This document shows, in pieces, positions 43,596 through 53,487 of a stretch of DNA of 64,000 nt. Origin of the DNA: Melioribacteraceae bacterium (GTDB lineage: Bacteria > Bacteroidota > Ignavibacteria > Ignavibacteriales > Melioribacteraceae). The stretch is taken from NCBI GenBank assembly GCA_035362835.1, contig DAOSDY010000003.1:248001-312000 (forward strand), in the 5' to 3' direction. Below the pieces are notes generated by a model. That model searched no databases. It was not told the origin of the DNA and worked only from the letters and a program-made list of their open reading frames with translations. The number at the start of each line of letters is the position of its first letter. The stretch's first letter is position 1. Both the position numbers and the translations under genes were made by a program.

Positions 43596-44045
43596 TTAGA
43601 ATTTTACGTAGGACAGTTCTGCAACTTTTTCAGGATGCTGCTCTAGGTATTTCTTCATCAAATGTGAAAGATAAAATTTCTCACTCATCTTGCGTACACC
43701 TTCAAACTCATTGAAAAGAGATGTCCTCTGAACCATATAGACGGCCTGGGTATTCCCGATTTTAATAAGTGAAAGTGCAGCTACGATGCGTGCAGCATAT
43801 GATTCGTCATCCCGGAGTATCTGCATAAGCTCGATTACTGATTTCTCCGATTTCATTTCTCCCAGAAAATATGCGCAGCTGATCCGCAGTCCCTCATTAT
43901 CGGATTTTAAGCCGACAAGCAGATTAGCTTCGATTATTTTGAACTTGGCCTTTACTACAGGATCGATTTCCTGACCAGCAAATGTTGTTGCGGAGAATAA
44001 TAAAGCGGAAATAAGAACTATCGAAAGGATCTTTAAGGTTTTCAT
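43596..44045 (-). CDS. Exported HEAT-repeat-like protein
   Basis: The start is the second in-frame ATG at 44045, which gives a signal peptide ending in ATTFAGQ. The 149-residue mature part is helical with HEAT-like units (GLRISCAYFLGEMKSEKSVIELMQILRDDES, ARIVAALSLIKIGNTQAV), as in PBS-lyase/HEAT repeats. It is likely a periplasmic binding protein; partner unknown. Confidence 0.72.
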   Translation of the reverse strand: MKTLKILSIVLISALLFSATTFAGQEIDPVVKAKFKIIEANLLVGLKSDNEGLRISCAYFLGEMKSEKSVIELMQILRDDESYAARIVAALSLIKIGNTQAVYMVQRTSLFNEFEGVRKMSEKFYLSHLMKKYLEQHPEKVAELSYVKF

Positions 44046-44211
44046 GGTGCCCCCCATGCATGTTTGTTATTATTATTTTCAGTACAAGTGTTTTCTAATT
44101 TCTATTGTATAAGACGATGCCTTTTTTAGAAAGGTTGCTTGTGGATTTTTTTGTGCCTATCCATTCATGCAGGTGGGTTACCGGTAAATAATGTTGAATT
44201 GGGATGAAAAA

Positions 44212-44307
44212 TCAATCCGACTTGAATTCTCTGAAAATATTCAAAACTTTTTTATAAAAAAGAAAAACGAAAAGAACCATTACACCGATTATTATCATTC
44301 CTTCCAT
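44212..44307 (-). CDS. Candidate 31-residue single-span membrane protein
   Basis: On the minus strand an ATG at 44307 opens a 31-codon frame ending in TGA. The predicted peptide begins MEGMIIIGVMVLFVFLFY and ends in a Lys/Phe/Glu-rich basic-acidic tail, the typical layout of a small single-span membrane protein with a cytosolic tail. An AGGA Shine-Dalgarno lies about eight bases before the ATG. A TTTA / TATATTTT pair 21 bases apart lies about 50 bases upstream. It is too short for codon statistics, so coding status is a proposal. Confidence 0.45.
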   Translation of the reverse strand: MEGMIIIGVMVLFVFLFYKKVLNIFREFKSD

Positions 44308-44353
44308 TTCAATTCCTGAACTTACTGACGTCAATCTAATCAACCGCTCTTAT

Positions 44354-44386
44354 AAAATATATGAACCAGCGCACCGGATTTATAAA
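44354..44386 (-). promoter_or_regulatory. Candidate promoter of the 31-codon ORF
   Basis: On the minus strand TTTA (44383-44386) and TATATTTT (44354-44361) are 21 bases apart, each one base off the TTTG / TAnnTTTG consensus. Confidence 0.35.
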
Positions 44387-44589
44387 TGGTGAGCCATCTC
44401 ACTTAATAATAGATCCGAACTAAAATCAAAAGAATAATTTTTGCGGCAGATCAATAATAAATTGAAAGAACATTAAAATATTTTTGAATTGATTTTGCTG
44501 AATTAACAAATCGGATTCTTGGAGAAGGGAATCAGAAAAATCGGGAATCATTTATTCCACTTATCTATGTGAAAATGCAATCCCTCTAT

Positions 44590-44630
44590 TTTTAAAACAA
44601 AACAACCCCACACTATTGTGTGAGGTTGTT
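44590..44630 (-). terminator. Terminator of the initiator tRNA gene
   Basis: On the minus strand AACAACCTCACA pairs with TGTGGGGTTGTT (one G-T pair) to form a 12-bp stem, then TTGTTTT. It begins 9 bases after the tRNA 3' end. Confidence 0.85.
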
Positions 44631-44638
44631 TACTTTAG

Positions 44639-44711
<73 letters not shown>

Positions 44712-44717
44712 GTGTAA

Positions 44718-44749
44718 TATTTATAAGCCATTCTAAGAACATTTTCAAA
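44718..44749 (-). promoter_or_regulatory. Candidate promoter of the initiator tRNA
   Basis: On the minus strand TTTG (44746-44749) and TATAAATA (44718-44725) are 20 bases apart. The -7 element departs from TAnnTTTG in its last four bases but would start transcription at about the tRNA 5' end. Confidence 0.4.
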
Positions 44750-44868
44750 CTTGGGGCTCAAATATATAAAACCTATTCCCCTGAGTCAAATTATTACTTA
44801 CTCTTTCAGTCCTCTCTTGATACTTACTCGCTCATTCGCAATATTCGCACTAAACAAAACTGTTGCCA

Positions 44869-46575
44869 ATGCTCAAATCGTTACTTATTAAAGATTACGC
44901 TCTGATCGAAAATATCCATGTAGAGTTTGGAAAGGGATTGAATATCATTACCGGCGAAACCGGTGCTGGTAAGTCGATTCTTATTGATGCGATGGGACTT
45001 TTACTCGGCGAAAGAGCCTCGGTTGAAGTGGTTAGAAAGGGATCCGATAAATCGGTTGTCGAGGGTATCTTCGAAATCGAGGGGAATAAAAAAGTCCAGA
45101 ACCTCCTAACGGAAAATGAAATTGAATTCTCCGGCGAGTTGATCGTAAGAAGAGAAGTTTCGCTTAAGGGAACCAACCGCTGTTTTCTGAATGATACACC
45201 TGTCACTTTGAATCTGATTAAGGAAGCCGGCGATCTGCTCGTTGACCTGCATGGACAACATGAACATCAGTCGCTTCTCCGCGTTGAGACCCATATTGAG
45301 ATGCTCGACGATTCGGCGGGACACAAAAATCTGATTGACGATTACAAAGGCAGGTACTCCGGATTAAACTCTTTTCTGGGAGAACTGAAAGATCTTCTTC
45401 AGAAAGAGAACCGGTTGAAGGAGAAAAGAGATCTTTACGAATTCCAGATCAAGGAGATTGATTATGTCTCTCCTGAAGTTAATGAAGATGAAAAGCTTGA
45501 AAGCGAACTGAAAATTCTCGAAAATTCAGAAAGACTCCTTTCAACCGCGAGTGAAATTTATCAATTGATCTATGAAAACGAGGATTCTGTTCTCGGGCGA
45601 ATGTCGGAAATCCGGAACAAACTCAACGAGCTTTCAAAAATTGATCCCTCGTTTCTTGAAAAAGTAAATGAAAGCGAATCCGTTATTGCCATCTTGAATG
45701 ATATCTCTGCTTTTGTAAGATCCTATAAAGATCGAATTGATATTGATCCTGAAAACCTGGAAAAAATACGTCTCCGGCTCGGTTCAATTAATTTATTAAA
45801 GAAAAAATACGGCGGTTCTTTAAATACAGTACTCGAACACCGCGAAAAGATCGGTACAGAATTCAACCTGGCTCAAAATTTCTCTTCAAAAATCGAATCT
45901 CTCCGGAGTGAAATAGAAATCGTTAGAAAAGAGTGCGGTCTTCTTGCAAAAAAAATCTCGACCAGCAGGAAAAGTGCCGCTAAAAAAGTAAAAAAGGAAA
46001 CCGAAGTAGCTCTTAAAACACTGGGAATCCATGACTCGTGCTTTGAAATAAAGATTGAGAACGAACCTGCGGATGCATCATCGGAAAATTTTATTATTGC
46101 AGAGGGACGTAAATATAAATGCGATTCCAATGGATTTGATATTGTAGAGTTTTTCGTTTCAACAAATATCGGGGAGGATCCAAAACCTCTTGTAAAAGTT
46201 GCTTCGGGCGGAGAGATTTCCCGGATTATGCTTGCCCTTAAATCGATTCTTGCCAGGACCGATAAGCTGCCGATTTTAATCTTCGATGAAATTGATACGG
46301 GTGTCAGCGGACGAATTGCACTGAAAGTCGGCCAGGCACTCAAATCTCTCGCTTCATTTCATCAAATAATTGCAATTACACATCTCCCGCAGATTGCCGG
46401 TTTATCCGATTTTCATTTCGCGGTTGAAAAGAAAAAATCGGGTGAACGTGTGGTCAGTTCCATACGATTGTTGAATAATGACGAAAGGATAAACGAAGTC
46501 GCCAAATTAATCAGCGGCGAAAAGATTACAGAAGCTGCTCTGAACGGTGCCAGAGAACTGATCAACCTGAAATAG
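44869..46575 (+). CDS. recN: DNA repair protein RecN
   Basis: I start at the ATG at 44869 rather than the TTG two codons before. The 568-residue SMC-like protein has Walker A GETGAGKS near residue 30, a central coiled-coil region rich in Glu/Lys/Leu, the ABC signature ASGGEISR near 450, and Walker B ILIFDEIDTG. RecN acts in double-strand break repair by recombination. It follows the initiator tRNA in the opposite orientation and stands alone. Confidence 0.95.
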   Translation: MLKSLLIKDYALIENIHVEFGKGLNIITGETGAGKSILIDAMGLLLGERASVEVVRKGSDKSVVEGIFEIEGNKKVQNLLTENEIEFSGELIVRREVSLKGTNRCFLNDTPVTLNLIKEAGDLLVDLHGQHEHQSLLRVETHIEMLDDSAGHKNLIDDYKGRYSGLNSFLGELKDLLQKENRLKEKRDLYEFQIKEIDYVSPEVNEDEKLESELKILENSERLLSTASEIYQLIYENEDSVLGRMSEIRNKLNELSKIDPSFLEKVNESESVIAILNDISAFVRSYKDRIDIDPENLEKIRLRLGSINLLKKKYGGSLNTVLEHREKIGTEFNLAQNFSSKIESLRSEIEIVRKECGLLAKKISTSRKSAAKKVKKETEVALKTLGIHDSCFEIKIENEPADASSENFIIAEGRKYKCDSNGFDIVEFFVSTNIGEDPKPLVKVASGGEISRIMLALKSILARTDKLPILIFDEIDTGVSGRIALKVGQALKSLASFHQIIAITHLPQIAGLSDFHFAVEKKKSGERVVSSIRLLNNDERINEVAKLISGEKITEAALNGARELINLK

Positions 46576-46670
46576 TTGTTGAACCTCACAGACATTCAAT
46601 TTTTGGCTTTGCAACTATTATTTAGTTAGTTAAATTCATCATATAATAAATATGGAATTCGGAGGAATCT

Positions 46671-47750
46671 ATGAAAAAAATTTTTGCAGCCTCACTAATA
46701 TCCCTTCTCCTGTTGTCATCGATTCAGGTATTAAAAGCACAGGACGATCTTGAAACAACTTTGTCTAAACTCTCTTCCACAGTAGGCAAATCTTATGTTG
46801 CGCCGGTAATCTCGGCGTTCGGTTCCAATCTTAATTCCGGATGGGTAAATATCCTGCCTCCTGCAACAAAACTGGGTTTTCATCTGAATATTAAAGTTAT
46901 CGGAATGGCTTCATTCTTCTCCGATGATGTAAAAAACTTTAACGCTGCGAGCGATTTTTATTTCAGTTCTTCGCAGGCCGATCAGATTCTTTCAGCTTCC
47001 GGTTACGGATCCTCACACCCGGCTTACGCAACTTTAAAAAATGAGCTTACAAAAGCCCAGTTCAATGTTAATTTCTCCGGACCTACAATTGTTGGAAGTA
47101 AAAATGAGGGATTAAAAGTTAAATTCCCCGGCAAAACAATTCAGTCGGGTGGCCAAACTTATACTTTGAATCCCTACGAGTTATCGGTTCCGGAAGTAAA
47201 AGGATTTCTAGATGATCTGAATATTTTTCCAACCGCTGCTATTCAGGGTACTATAGGTACAGTTGCCGGTACGAATGTTTCTTTCAGATATTTCCCGAGT
47301 GTTAATATTGAAGATATGGGAAAATTCAGTTTCTGGGGAATGGGCGCAATTCACAATCCGGGCGCATGGCTAAAAAATCCGCTGCCGCTCGATATCGGCA
47401 TCGGCTATTTCTACCAGAAGATGACTGTTGGGGATATCTTCGAAAGCAATGCGACACAGTTCGGTTTGTATGTCGGAAAAACCATCGGTATGATTGTTTC
47501 TGTTTCACCTTATGCCGGCATAACTTTTGAATCCTCTAAAACTACTGTTCAGTATGATTATCAGTCGAATCAGGAAGTAGCTCCCGGAGTTCTTGTTCCG
47601 CCGACTAAACTGAAATTCGAACTCGAAGGCGAAAATTCAACCGGCTTTGTTGTTGGTATAAATATTAAACTTGTTGCGGTTAATATTAATGCTGATTATA
47701 AAGTTGCCAAGACAAAAACAGCAAGTGCCGGGGTTTCATTCGGATTATAA
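46671..47750 (+). CDS. DUF6588-like exported outer-membrane protein
   Basis: A 359-residue protein with a signal peptide ending in LKAQ, then a beta-rich chain with repeated glycine and aromatic strands (LGFHLNIKVIGMASFF, VSFRYFPSVNIEDMG, GFVVGINIKLVAVNINADYKV) that ends in GVSFGL, as expected for an outer-membrane barrel. The layout matches the DUF6588 family of Bacteroidetes. Strong Shine-Dalgarno GGAGGA. No ligand can be deduced. Confidence 0.7.
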   Translation: MKKIFAASLISLLLLSSIQVLKAQDDLETTLSKLSSTVGKSYVAPVISAFGSNLNSGWVNILPPATKLGFHLNIKVIGMASFFSDDVKNFNAASDFYFSSSQADQILSASGYGSSHPAYATLKNELTKAQFNVNFSGPTIVGSKNEGLKVKFPGKTIQSGGQTYTLNPYELSVPEVKGFLDDLNIFPTAAIQGTIGTVAGTNVSFRYFPSVNIEDMGKFSFWGMGAIHNPGAWLKNPLPLDIGIGYFYQKMTVGDIFESNATQFGLYVGKTIGMIVSVSPYAGITFESSKTTVQYDYQSNQEVAPGVLVPPTKLKFELEGENSTGFVVGINIKLVAVNINADYKVAKTKTASAGVSFGL

Positions 47751-47760
47751 TATTCATGTC

Positions 47761-47792
47761 AGAGCCTTGAGGAGAGAACTTCAAGGCTCTTT
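47761..47792 (+). terminator. Hairpin after the DUF6588-like gene
   Basis: AGAGCCTTGA and TCAAGGCTCT form a perfect 10-bp stem with a ten-base loop, then TTC, starting 10 bases after the stop. The T run is short, so it is a medium-strength terminator between convergent genes. Confidence 0.65.
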
Positions 47793-47799
47793 CAATTCC

Positions 47800-48183
47800 T
47801 TATTCAATCTTCATTGCGGAGTTAAGTAATTCTTTAAGCGAATTCACGTAGGGGAGGAGATCGCTCATATTTCCCTTTGTGATCGATAGCTTTTTGGTCA
47901 TGAGTGCCTGCATCGGTGAAAGGGATTTATTCAGTATCCTTTCCCAAGTTTCCTTATCGGCTTCGATTATAAACTCTGAAATGTTAAAATCGTCCCCGGT
48001 TGCAATTCTGGCCTCCCTGCATTCCCCGTTATTAAGGTCCAGGAAAACCGGATTCAATCCTGTTTTGCCGGTCTGGTTTAAGATTAGCTTCCATTTCCAG
48101 CCTTCAGAAGAATTTTTATATTCCTGATTATTATTGATCGATTTGCAGAGCTGCGCGGCCCACTCTCCGCTGAAGTATTCCAT
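47800..48183 (-). CDS. SCP2-like sterol/lipid-binding domain protein
   Basis: A 127-residue, signal-less protein with the SCP-2 fold pattern: an N-terminal helix (WAAQLCKSINNN), a strand set (WKWKLILNQTGK, VFLDLNNGECREARIAT), the ADKETWERIL helix, and the conserved MTKKLSITKGNMSDLL segment. These domains bind lipids or acyl chains. Convergent with the DUF6588-like gene, divergent from hemW. Role unknown. Confidence 0.7.
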   Translation of the reverse strand: MEYFSGEWAAQLCKSINNNQEYKNSSEGWKWKLILNQTGKTGLNPVFLDLNNGECREARIATGDDFNISEFIIEADKETWERILNKSLSPMQALMTKKLSITKGNMSDLLPYVNSLKELLNSAMKIE

Positions 48184-48258
48184 AATATTTTCTCATCCTA
48201 TAAGTTGTGACGATTAAAATAGCTAAATTTGTTTTAGTATGAAATCAAGAATTGCCCG

Positions 48259-49389
48259 ATGAAAGAAACAGCAATCTATATTCACATCCCGTTCTGCGAT
48301 CATAAATGTATCTATTGCGATTTCTACTCGATTATTTCATATGAGAATATCCGCTCCTACTTCCAATCATTAAAAAAAGAAATTAATTTTTATGCTGAAA
48401 AATTCTCCTCCGGCAGGGAGATAATTTCAATTTTTTTGGGCGGGGGAACCCCGTCCTTTATGGAGCCCGAGTACATCGGCGAAATTATTAATGAAGTAAA
48501 ATCCTCCTTTAACGTAAGAGAAAATGCCGAAGTAACAATGGAAACTAATCCGGGCACCGTATCGAGAGCTAAACTGGAAAGTTTTATAAGTACGGGAATC
48601 AACAGGATCAGTATCGGTATTCAATCTTTTGATGATAAGGAATTGAAATTTCTTACACGGATTCACGACTCTGCAGCGGCGGTTGAAACAGTTCTGAAAG
48701 CAAAAGAAGCGGGATTTAATAACATCAGCATCGACCTGATTTTTAATCTTCCCGGGCAGACAAAAAAAATCTGGCGCTCAAACCTTGAACAGGCTGTCGC
48801 GCTTCCGGTTAAACATATTTCTGCTTATAGCTTAATACTTGAACCGGGTACAATTCTGAATAAAATGGTTATCGATGGGAAAGTAAAACTGGAAAGCGAC
48901 GATCACGATGCTGATCTATATGAATTCACAATTGATTTCTTATGCGGGAAAGGATTCGAACAGTATGAAGTTTCAAATTTTGCTATGCCCGGATACGAAT
49001 CGGTGCATAATAATGCTTACTGGCGTTACAGGGATTATCTCGGATTCGGCACATCCGCTCATTCTTTCATAGATGGAATTAGGTGGTGGAATTTTTCGAG
49101 CGTTAAGTTTTATAACGAAGCTGTAATCAGGAATCAGAATGGTGTTGCAGGGAAAGAAAGATTAACAAACGAACAGAAATTGAATGAGTATGTTATGCTG
49201 GCTTTGAGAAGCAAGGGACTTGATATAAATAAACTTGAATCAGTATTTGGAAATGAATGGATAAATAAAAACCAGGCAAATATTAATTTTCTTTTTCAAA
49301 ATGATTATATAAAATTTGACAATACACTAATAAAATTTACTCCTAAAGGGTATGCATTGTGTGATGAATTATTACTAAGATTCCGCTAG
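48259..49389 (+). CDS. hemW: Radical SAM heme chaperone HemW
   Basis: The 376-residue protein carries the radical-SAM cysteines C13, C17 and C20 (CDHKCIYC), the GGGTPSF SAM-binding motif, and the HemW-specific EVSNFAMPGYESVHNNAYW and DYLGFGTSAHSF segments. It was once annotated as coproporphyrinogen III oxidase (HemN), but HemW proteins carry heme to respiratory targets. No heme synthesis gene is beside it. Confidence 0.93.
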   Translation: MKETAIYIHIPFCDHKCIYCDFYSIISYENIRSYFQSLKKEINFYAEKFSSGREIISIFLGGGTPSFMEPEYIGEIINEVKSSFNVRENAEVTMETNPGTVSRAKLESFISTGINRISIGIQSFDDKELKFLTRIHDSAAAVETVLKAKEAGFNNISIDLIFNLPGQTKKIWRSNLEQAVALPVKHISAYSLILEPGTILNKMVIDGKVKLESDDHDADLYEFTIDFLCGKGFEQYEVSNFAMPGYESVHNNAYWRYRDYLGFGTSAHSFIDGIRWWNFSSVKFYNEAVIRNQNGVAGKERLTNEQKLNEYVMLALRSKGLDINKLESVFGNEWINKNQANINFLFQNDYIKFDNTLIKFTPKGYALCDELLLRFR

Positions 49390-49463
49390 GCAATTTTCAC
49401 TTCTAAATTATATTGACTTTAATTGAAAGTATCATAATTTAATAGCTAAAAAAGGTGTTTATT

Positions 49464-52010
49464 GTGAAAAACAAGAATACCTGTATCCTCCTTCTTCTTT
49501 TGTATTTACTTTTCCACGGGTCAGATCCGGAGATTTTTGGTCAAGAGGTTAAAACCAGCTACCTGCCGAAATTAACAACTTATACTCCCCGTTACTCAAA
49601 ATTTAACATCAATAAAATTTCTACTTATGTCTATAATAATGGCGAGGCTGATATTGATAGAAGCTCGAACTCCGGCTTCGAATTTCCGATTGGAACAGAT
49701 CACTATGCTGTTTATAAATCAGGATTACTTTGGGGCGCAAAAATTAGTGGAAAAATATATTCGGGTGGTTCAGCGTATAATTCCGGATTGTCCCCCGGCA
49801 GAATCTTGGAAAATGGTAATGCAGAAGATCCGAATTCAGAAAATGTAAGGGTCTTTAAAGTAAGACCCGATTATAAAACAGCAGCATTTACTAATGAAAT
49901 CCTGGATGAGAATAAAACCAGTCAGGAAATATTTAACCAATATGAAAAAGATTGGAATGAATGGCCGGCTAATAACGGTGCCCCTTTCGAAGATATAAAT
50001 CACGACGGTAATTATGACCCGGTGATTGATATTCCCGGAGTAGCCGGTGCAGATCAAACTCTCTGGTTTGTTGCTAACGACCTTGATTCAACACAGACAA
50101 AAAATCTCTACGGTTCTTTACCAATGGGAATAGAAATGCAGGTAACAGTTTGGGGTTTCAATAGAAACGATGATTACGGTAATGCATTATTTAAACGTTA
50201 TAAAATAATTAATAAGAGTGAGAATATTTTTGATGAAATGTATTTTGGAATCTGGTCCGATCCCGATCTGGGAGGCGATGCCAGTGATGATCTGGTTGGG
50301 TGTGATACATTATTAAGTCTTGGTTATGTATTTAATAGTAGAAACTCACATCCTTTTTTGGAAGTAATTGGTTCATCTATGGGATTTGGTTTACTTCAAG
50401 GTCCTATTGTTGATGGATTACCTTCGGATAAAGCTAATTTTGGAAATAGAATTATTTATGGTAAGAAAAATCTTTCTATGACGGCTTTCTCATGGTTATA
50501 TAAGTATGGACCTCCTTTATATGGGGACGTAATAATTGGTAATCCAAACGGAACAATTGAACTTTACAATTATCTTCAAGGGAAAACGAAAACCGGAAAT
50601 CCCTGGCCGGTTCCTTCAGAATTCGGCGGCGGTTATACAAAATTTCCAGCATCCGGAGATTATATAAGAAAAACAGGATTTTATGACGGAGTGCAATATC
50701 CTCCTACGGATAGAAGAATGATGCTCTGTTCCGGTCCTTTTAACATGGCACCGGGTGATACACAGGAAGTTGTTTTTATGCAGTTAGCTGCCGGTGCTGA
50801 TGGTGTAACTAAAAATCTTGCTGCTATTGAATTGCTAAAACTTTCAACTCTCTCTTTGAGGAATTCTTATTTCAATAATGGTCAAATAGTTTTCAGTAAG
50901 ACAATTCCGGAAGTTATTGTAACTAATCTTGATAGCTTGGTCATACTAAACTGGGGTGAAGACCAGAATCAGATTAATCAGATTGAAAACAGCAATACTC
51001 TTTACAAATTCGAGGGTTATAATGTTTATCAACTTCCTAAGGCAGATTCCAAAATCGTTGAAGGAAAATTAATCGCGACTTATGACGTTAGAAACGGTCT
51101 TACAGAAATTAGTTCGCTCGACTTTGATCCAGACAGCCAGACTCTATCACAGGTAATTAAAGCGAAAGGAAGCAACTCCGGTATTAAAAGACATATTTAT
51201 ATAACCCGGGATTATCTAAATAGTAAACCACTCACAAATTGGAAAGAATATTATTTCGGAGTAACTCACTACTCGTATTCTTTTTTGCCAATACTGTCGA
51301 ATTACTATGAATCAAATATCAATGTTTATAAAGCTGTTCCTAAACCGGTTTCTCCAACTATAACTTCGCAATTTAAAATTGGAGATCAATTCACTGCGGA
51401 AAGGATTTCGGGTTCCACCTGGAGATGGTTTAAAGGAAAAGTTGTGGACCCGTTCAGATTGACTAATAGCGAGTATGAAATTACCTGCAAAGTCGAAAAT
51501 GATAAACCTTTCTTTAATATCAAAAATTTGACTTCCGGAAAAACTCTTTTTACAAATCTTCCTGAACCAAATTCAATGGATGATTTTCCAATAGTGGAAG
51601 GAATTTTACTTACGATTGACTTCAGCACGACTCATCCATTCACCAATCAGCATATATTTCGTTATAAAACTTATGCTCCTGAATCCAACTTAAGTTTGTG
51701 GGATCAGGAATTTGATAAAGTGATTGTATTCCCTAATCCGTTTTATGGAAGGACAAATAATGAGTTATTTAATGACGATTGTTTTGTTACTTTTACTTAT
51801 TTACCTCCCAAAGCGATTTTTAGAATTTTTAACCTTGCAGGTCAGCTTATTAGAACTATAGATAAAGATTCGAACGAAAAATCACTCCGTTGGGATTTGA
51901 GGACCGATTCGGGACAGATTGTTCCAAGTGGAATCTATATCGTAAACATAGAATTCCCGGATGCTGGACTTTCAAAAAATCTCAAATTAGCAATTATAAG
52001 TTCGCAATAA
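49464..52010 (+). CDS. Exported protein with type IX secretion-like sorting domain
   Basis: The GTG at 49464 is preferred over the one at 49455 because AAAAGG then sits about eight bases upstream. The 848-residue protein has a signal peptide (ends EIFGQ), a long beta-rich body with Asp-rich loops (DINHDGNYDPVIDIPG, which looks like a calcium-type loop) and a C-terminal domain of about 80 residues. That domain has VFPNPFYG, an IFNLAGQLIRTID strand, SGIYIVNIE and a final KNLKLAI segment, the pattern of a T9SS type A sorting domain. It is probably secreted or surface-attached. The body matches no family I can name. Confidence 0.8.
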   Translation: MKNKNTCILLLLLYLLFHGSDPEIFGQEVKTSYLPKLTTYTPRYSKFNINKISTYVYNNGEADIDRSSNSGFEFPIGTDHYAVYKSGLLWGAKISGKIYSGGSAYNSGLSPGRILENGNAEDPNSENVRVFKVRPDYKTAAFTNEILDENKTSQEIFNQYEKDWNEWPANNGAPFEDINHDGNYDPVIDIPGVAGADQTLWFVANDLDSTQTKNLYGSLPMGIEMQVTVWGFNRNDDYGNALFKRYKIINKSENIFDEMYFGIWSDPDLGGDASDDLVGCDTLLSLGYVFNSRNSHPFLEVIGSSMGFGLLQGPIVDGLPSDKANFGNRIIYGKKNLSMTAFSWLYKYGPPLYGDVIIGNPNGTIELYNYLQGKTKTGNPWPVPSEFGGGYTKFPASGDYIRKTGFYDGVQYPPTDRRMMLCSGPFNMAPGDTQEVVFMQLAAGADGVTKNLAAIELLKLSTLSLRNSYFNNGQIVFSKTIPEVIVTNLDSLVILNWGEDQNQINQIENSNTLYKFEGYNVYQLPKADSKIVEGKLIATYDVRNGLTEISSLDFDPDSQTLSQVIKAKGSNSGIKRHIYITRDYLNSKPLTNWKEYYFGVTHYSYSFLPILSNYYESNINVYKAVPKPVSPTITSQFKIGDQFTAERISGSTWRWFKGKVVDPFRLTNSEYEITCKVENDKPFFNIKNLTSGKTLFTNLPEPNSMDDFPIVEGILLTIDFSTTHPFTNQHIFRYKTYAPESNLSLWDQEFDKVIVFPNPFYGRTNNELFNDDCFVTFTYLPPKAIFRIFNLAGQLIRTIDKDSNEKSLRWDLRTDSGQIVPSGIYIVNIEFPDAGLSKNLKLAIISSQ

Positions 52011-52231
52011 ACACGATCCTGTTAAGAATTAACACAAATAATAAATTAATTATCTGAAGAATCCGGATTTAATCCTTCCTGAATTAATATCTTTTATAGA
52101 AATTATATATATTGGGTTAAACCTGGCATATGTTTGATTTTGTAACAATTTATAATTTCATAGATGTTTTATCTTTCTGAAATATGGATTGATTGAAGAT
52201 TTAAAAAAAATTTGACTAAACCGGTCATATA

Positions 52232-53455
52232 ATGAAATTAAAATTACATTGGCAGATACTTTTAGCATTTTTTGCAGCAGTTATTTATGGAATTCTATTA
52301 ACCGAATATGTAGAATATATTTCATGGCTCGGCGATCTCTTTTTAAGAGCGCTTAAAATGGTTATCATACCTCTTGTGTTCAGTTCAATTGTCTCCGGTG
52401 TTACAAACATTGGCGGAGGTAAAAACCTCGGACGCCTCAGTATTAAAACAATTACCTATTACATTGCAACAAGCACACTTGCAATACTTACAGGTTTGTT
52501 CTTTGTTAATATTCTTAAACCAGGGGTGGGAGCTGATCTCGGATTTTCAAAAGAAGTAGAAGGACTTGCTGCAGCTTCTGAATCAATCGGTTCAATTTTA
52601 ATGAATATAATCCCTGTAAATATCTTTCAAGCATTCACCGAAATGAATATGCTGCAGATAATATTCTTTGCCATTCTATTAGGTTTTTTCATTAGTCAGA
52701 CAGAAAAAAAATATCAAACACCGCTGATAGATTTTTTTAATTCCGTTTTTGAAGTAATGATGAAGCTGACGATGTTCATAATTAAATTCACTCCGCTTGG
52801 CATATTCGGTATTGTTTCCGGCATAGTAGCGGAACATGCGGGTAATCCTTCTGCACTTTTCGATATCGTGGGCAGACTTAGTATTTATATGGCAGCGGTC
52901 CTGTCTGCGCTAATTGTCCATTCTTTCGTCACGTTACCATTGACATTGAAACTGATTGGAAAAGTGGACCCTGTAAAACATTTTAAAGCTATTACAACCC
53001 CGTTATTAACAGCTTTTTCAACCGCTTCTTCAAATGCAACTCTTCCGTTAACTATGGAAGCTGTTGAAGATAATTGCGGAGTCTCTAACAAAATAACAAG
53101 CTTCACACTTCCTCTCGGCGCAACTATAAACATGGATGGAACCGCTTTGTATGAATGTGTAGCTGCAATTTTCATTACTCAGGCATACGGAATTGAACTT
53201 ACCATTGTTCAGCAACTGATAGTTGTTGTTACTGCCTTGTTAGCTTCTATTGGCGCCGCAGGAATCCCAATGGCAGGATTGGTGATGATATCGATTGTGC
53301 TTACAGCTGTTGGGCTACCTCTTGAAGGTGTCGGATTAATTCTTGCTGTCGATAGGCTTCTTGATATGTTCAGAACAACCGTTAATGTTATTAGTGATAG
53401 TTGCGGTGCTGTTGTTATTGCCAAAACTGAAGGTGAAACACTGTTAATTGAATAA
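52232..53455 (+). CDS. Dicarboxylate/amino acid:cation symporter (DAACS family)
   Basis: The 407-residue protein has about eight membrane segments and the GltPh-like signatures: the serine-rich TAFSTASSNATLPLTMEA hairpin, and the NMDGTALY motif, both of which form the substrate and sodium or proton site. The family takes up glutamate, aspartate or C4-dicarboxylates. The gene stands alone except for the closely following SIMPL gene (32 bases). Exact substrate is not readable. Confidence 0.93.
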   Translation: MKLKLHWQILLAFFAAVIYGILLTEYVEYISWLGDLFLRALKMVIIPLVFSSIVSGVTNIGGGKNLGRLSIKTITYYIATSTLAILTGLFFVNILKPGVGADLGFSKEVEGLAAASESIGSILMNIIPVNIFQAFTEMNMLQIIFFAILLGFFISQTEKKYQTPLIDFFNSVFEVMMKLTMFIIKFTPLGIFGIVSGIVAEHAGNPSALFDIVGRLSIYMAAVLSALIVHSFVTLPLTLKLIGKVDPVKHFKAITTPLLTAFSTASSNATLPLTMEAVEDNCGVSNKITSFTLPLGATINMDGTALYECVAAIFITQAYGIELTIVQQLIVVVTALLASIGAAGIPMAGLVMISIVLTAVGLPLEGVGLILAVDRLLDMFRTTVNVISDSCGAVVIAKTEGETLLIE

Positions 53456-53487
53456 ATACTATTTTGGAAATTAAATCCGGAGTTGAA

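Larger units (their letters stand above)
44046..44589. other. Gene-poor stretch around the 31-codon ORF
   Basis: Between the HEAT gene and the tRNA terminator I see no ORF over 60 codons on either strand. It is A/T rich. The only supported content is the 31-codon minus-strand ORF at 44212-44307 and a promoter-like pair upstream of it. No repeats, tRNA or known RNA structure stands out. Confidence 0.5.
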
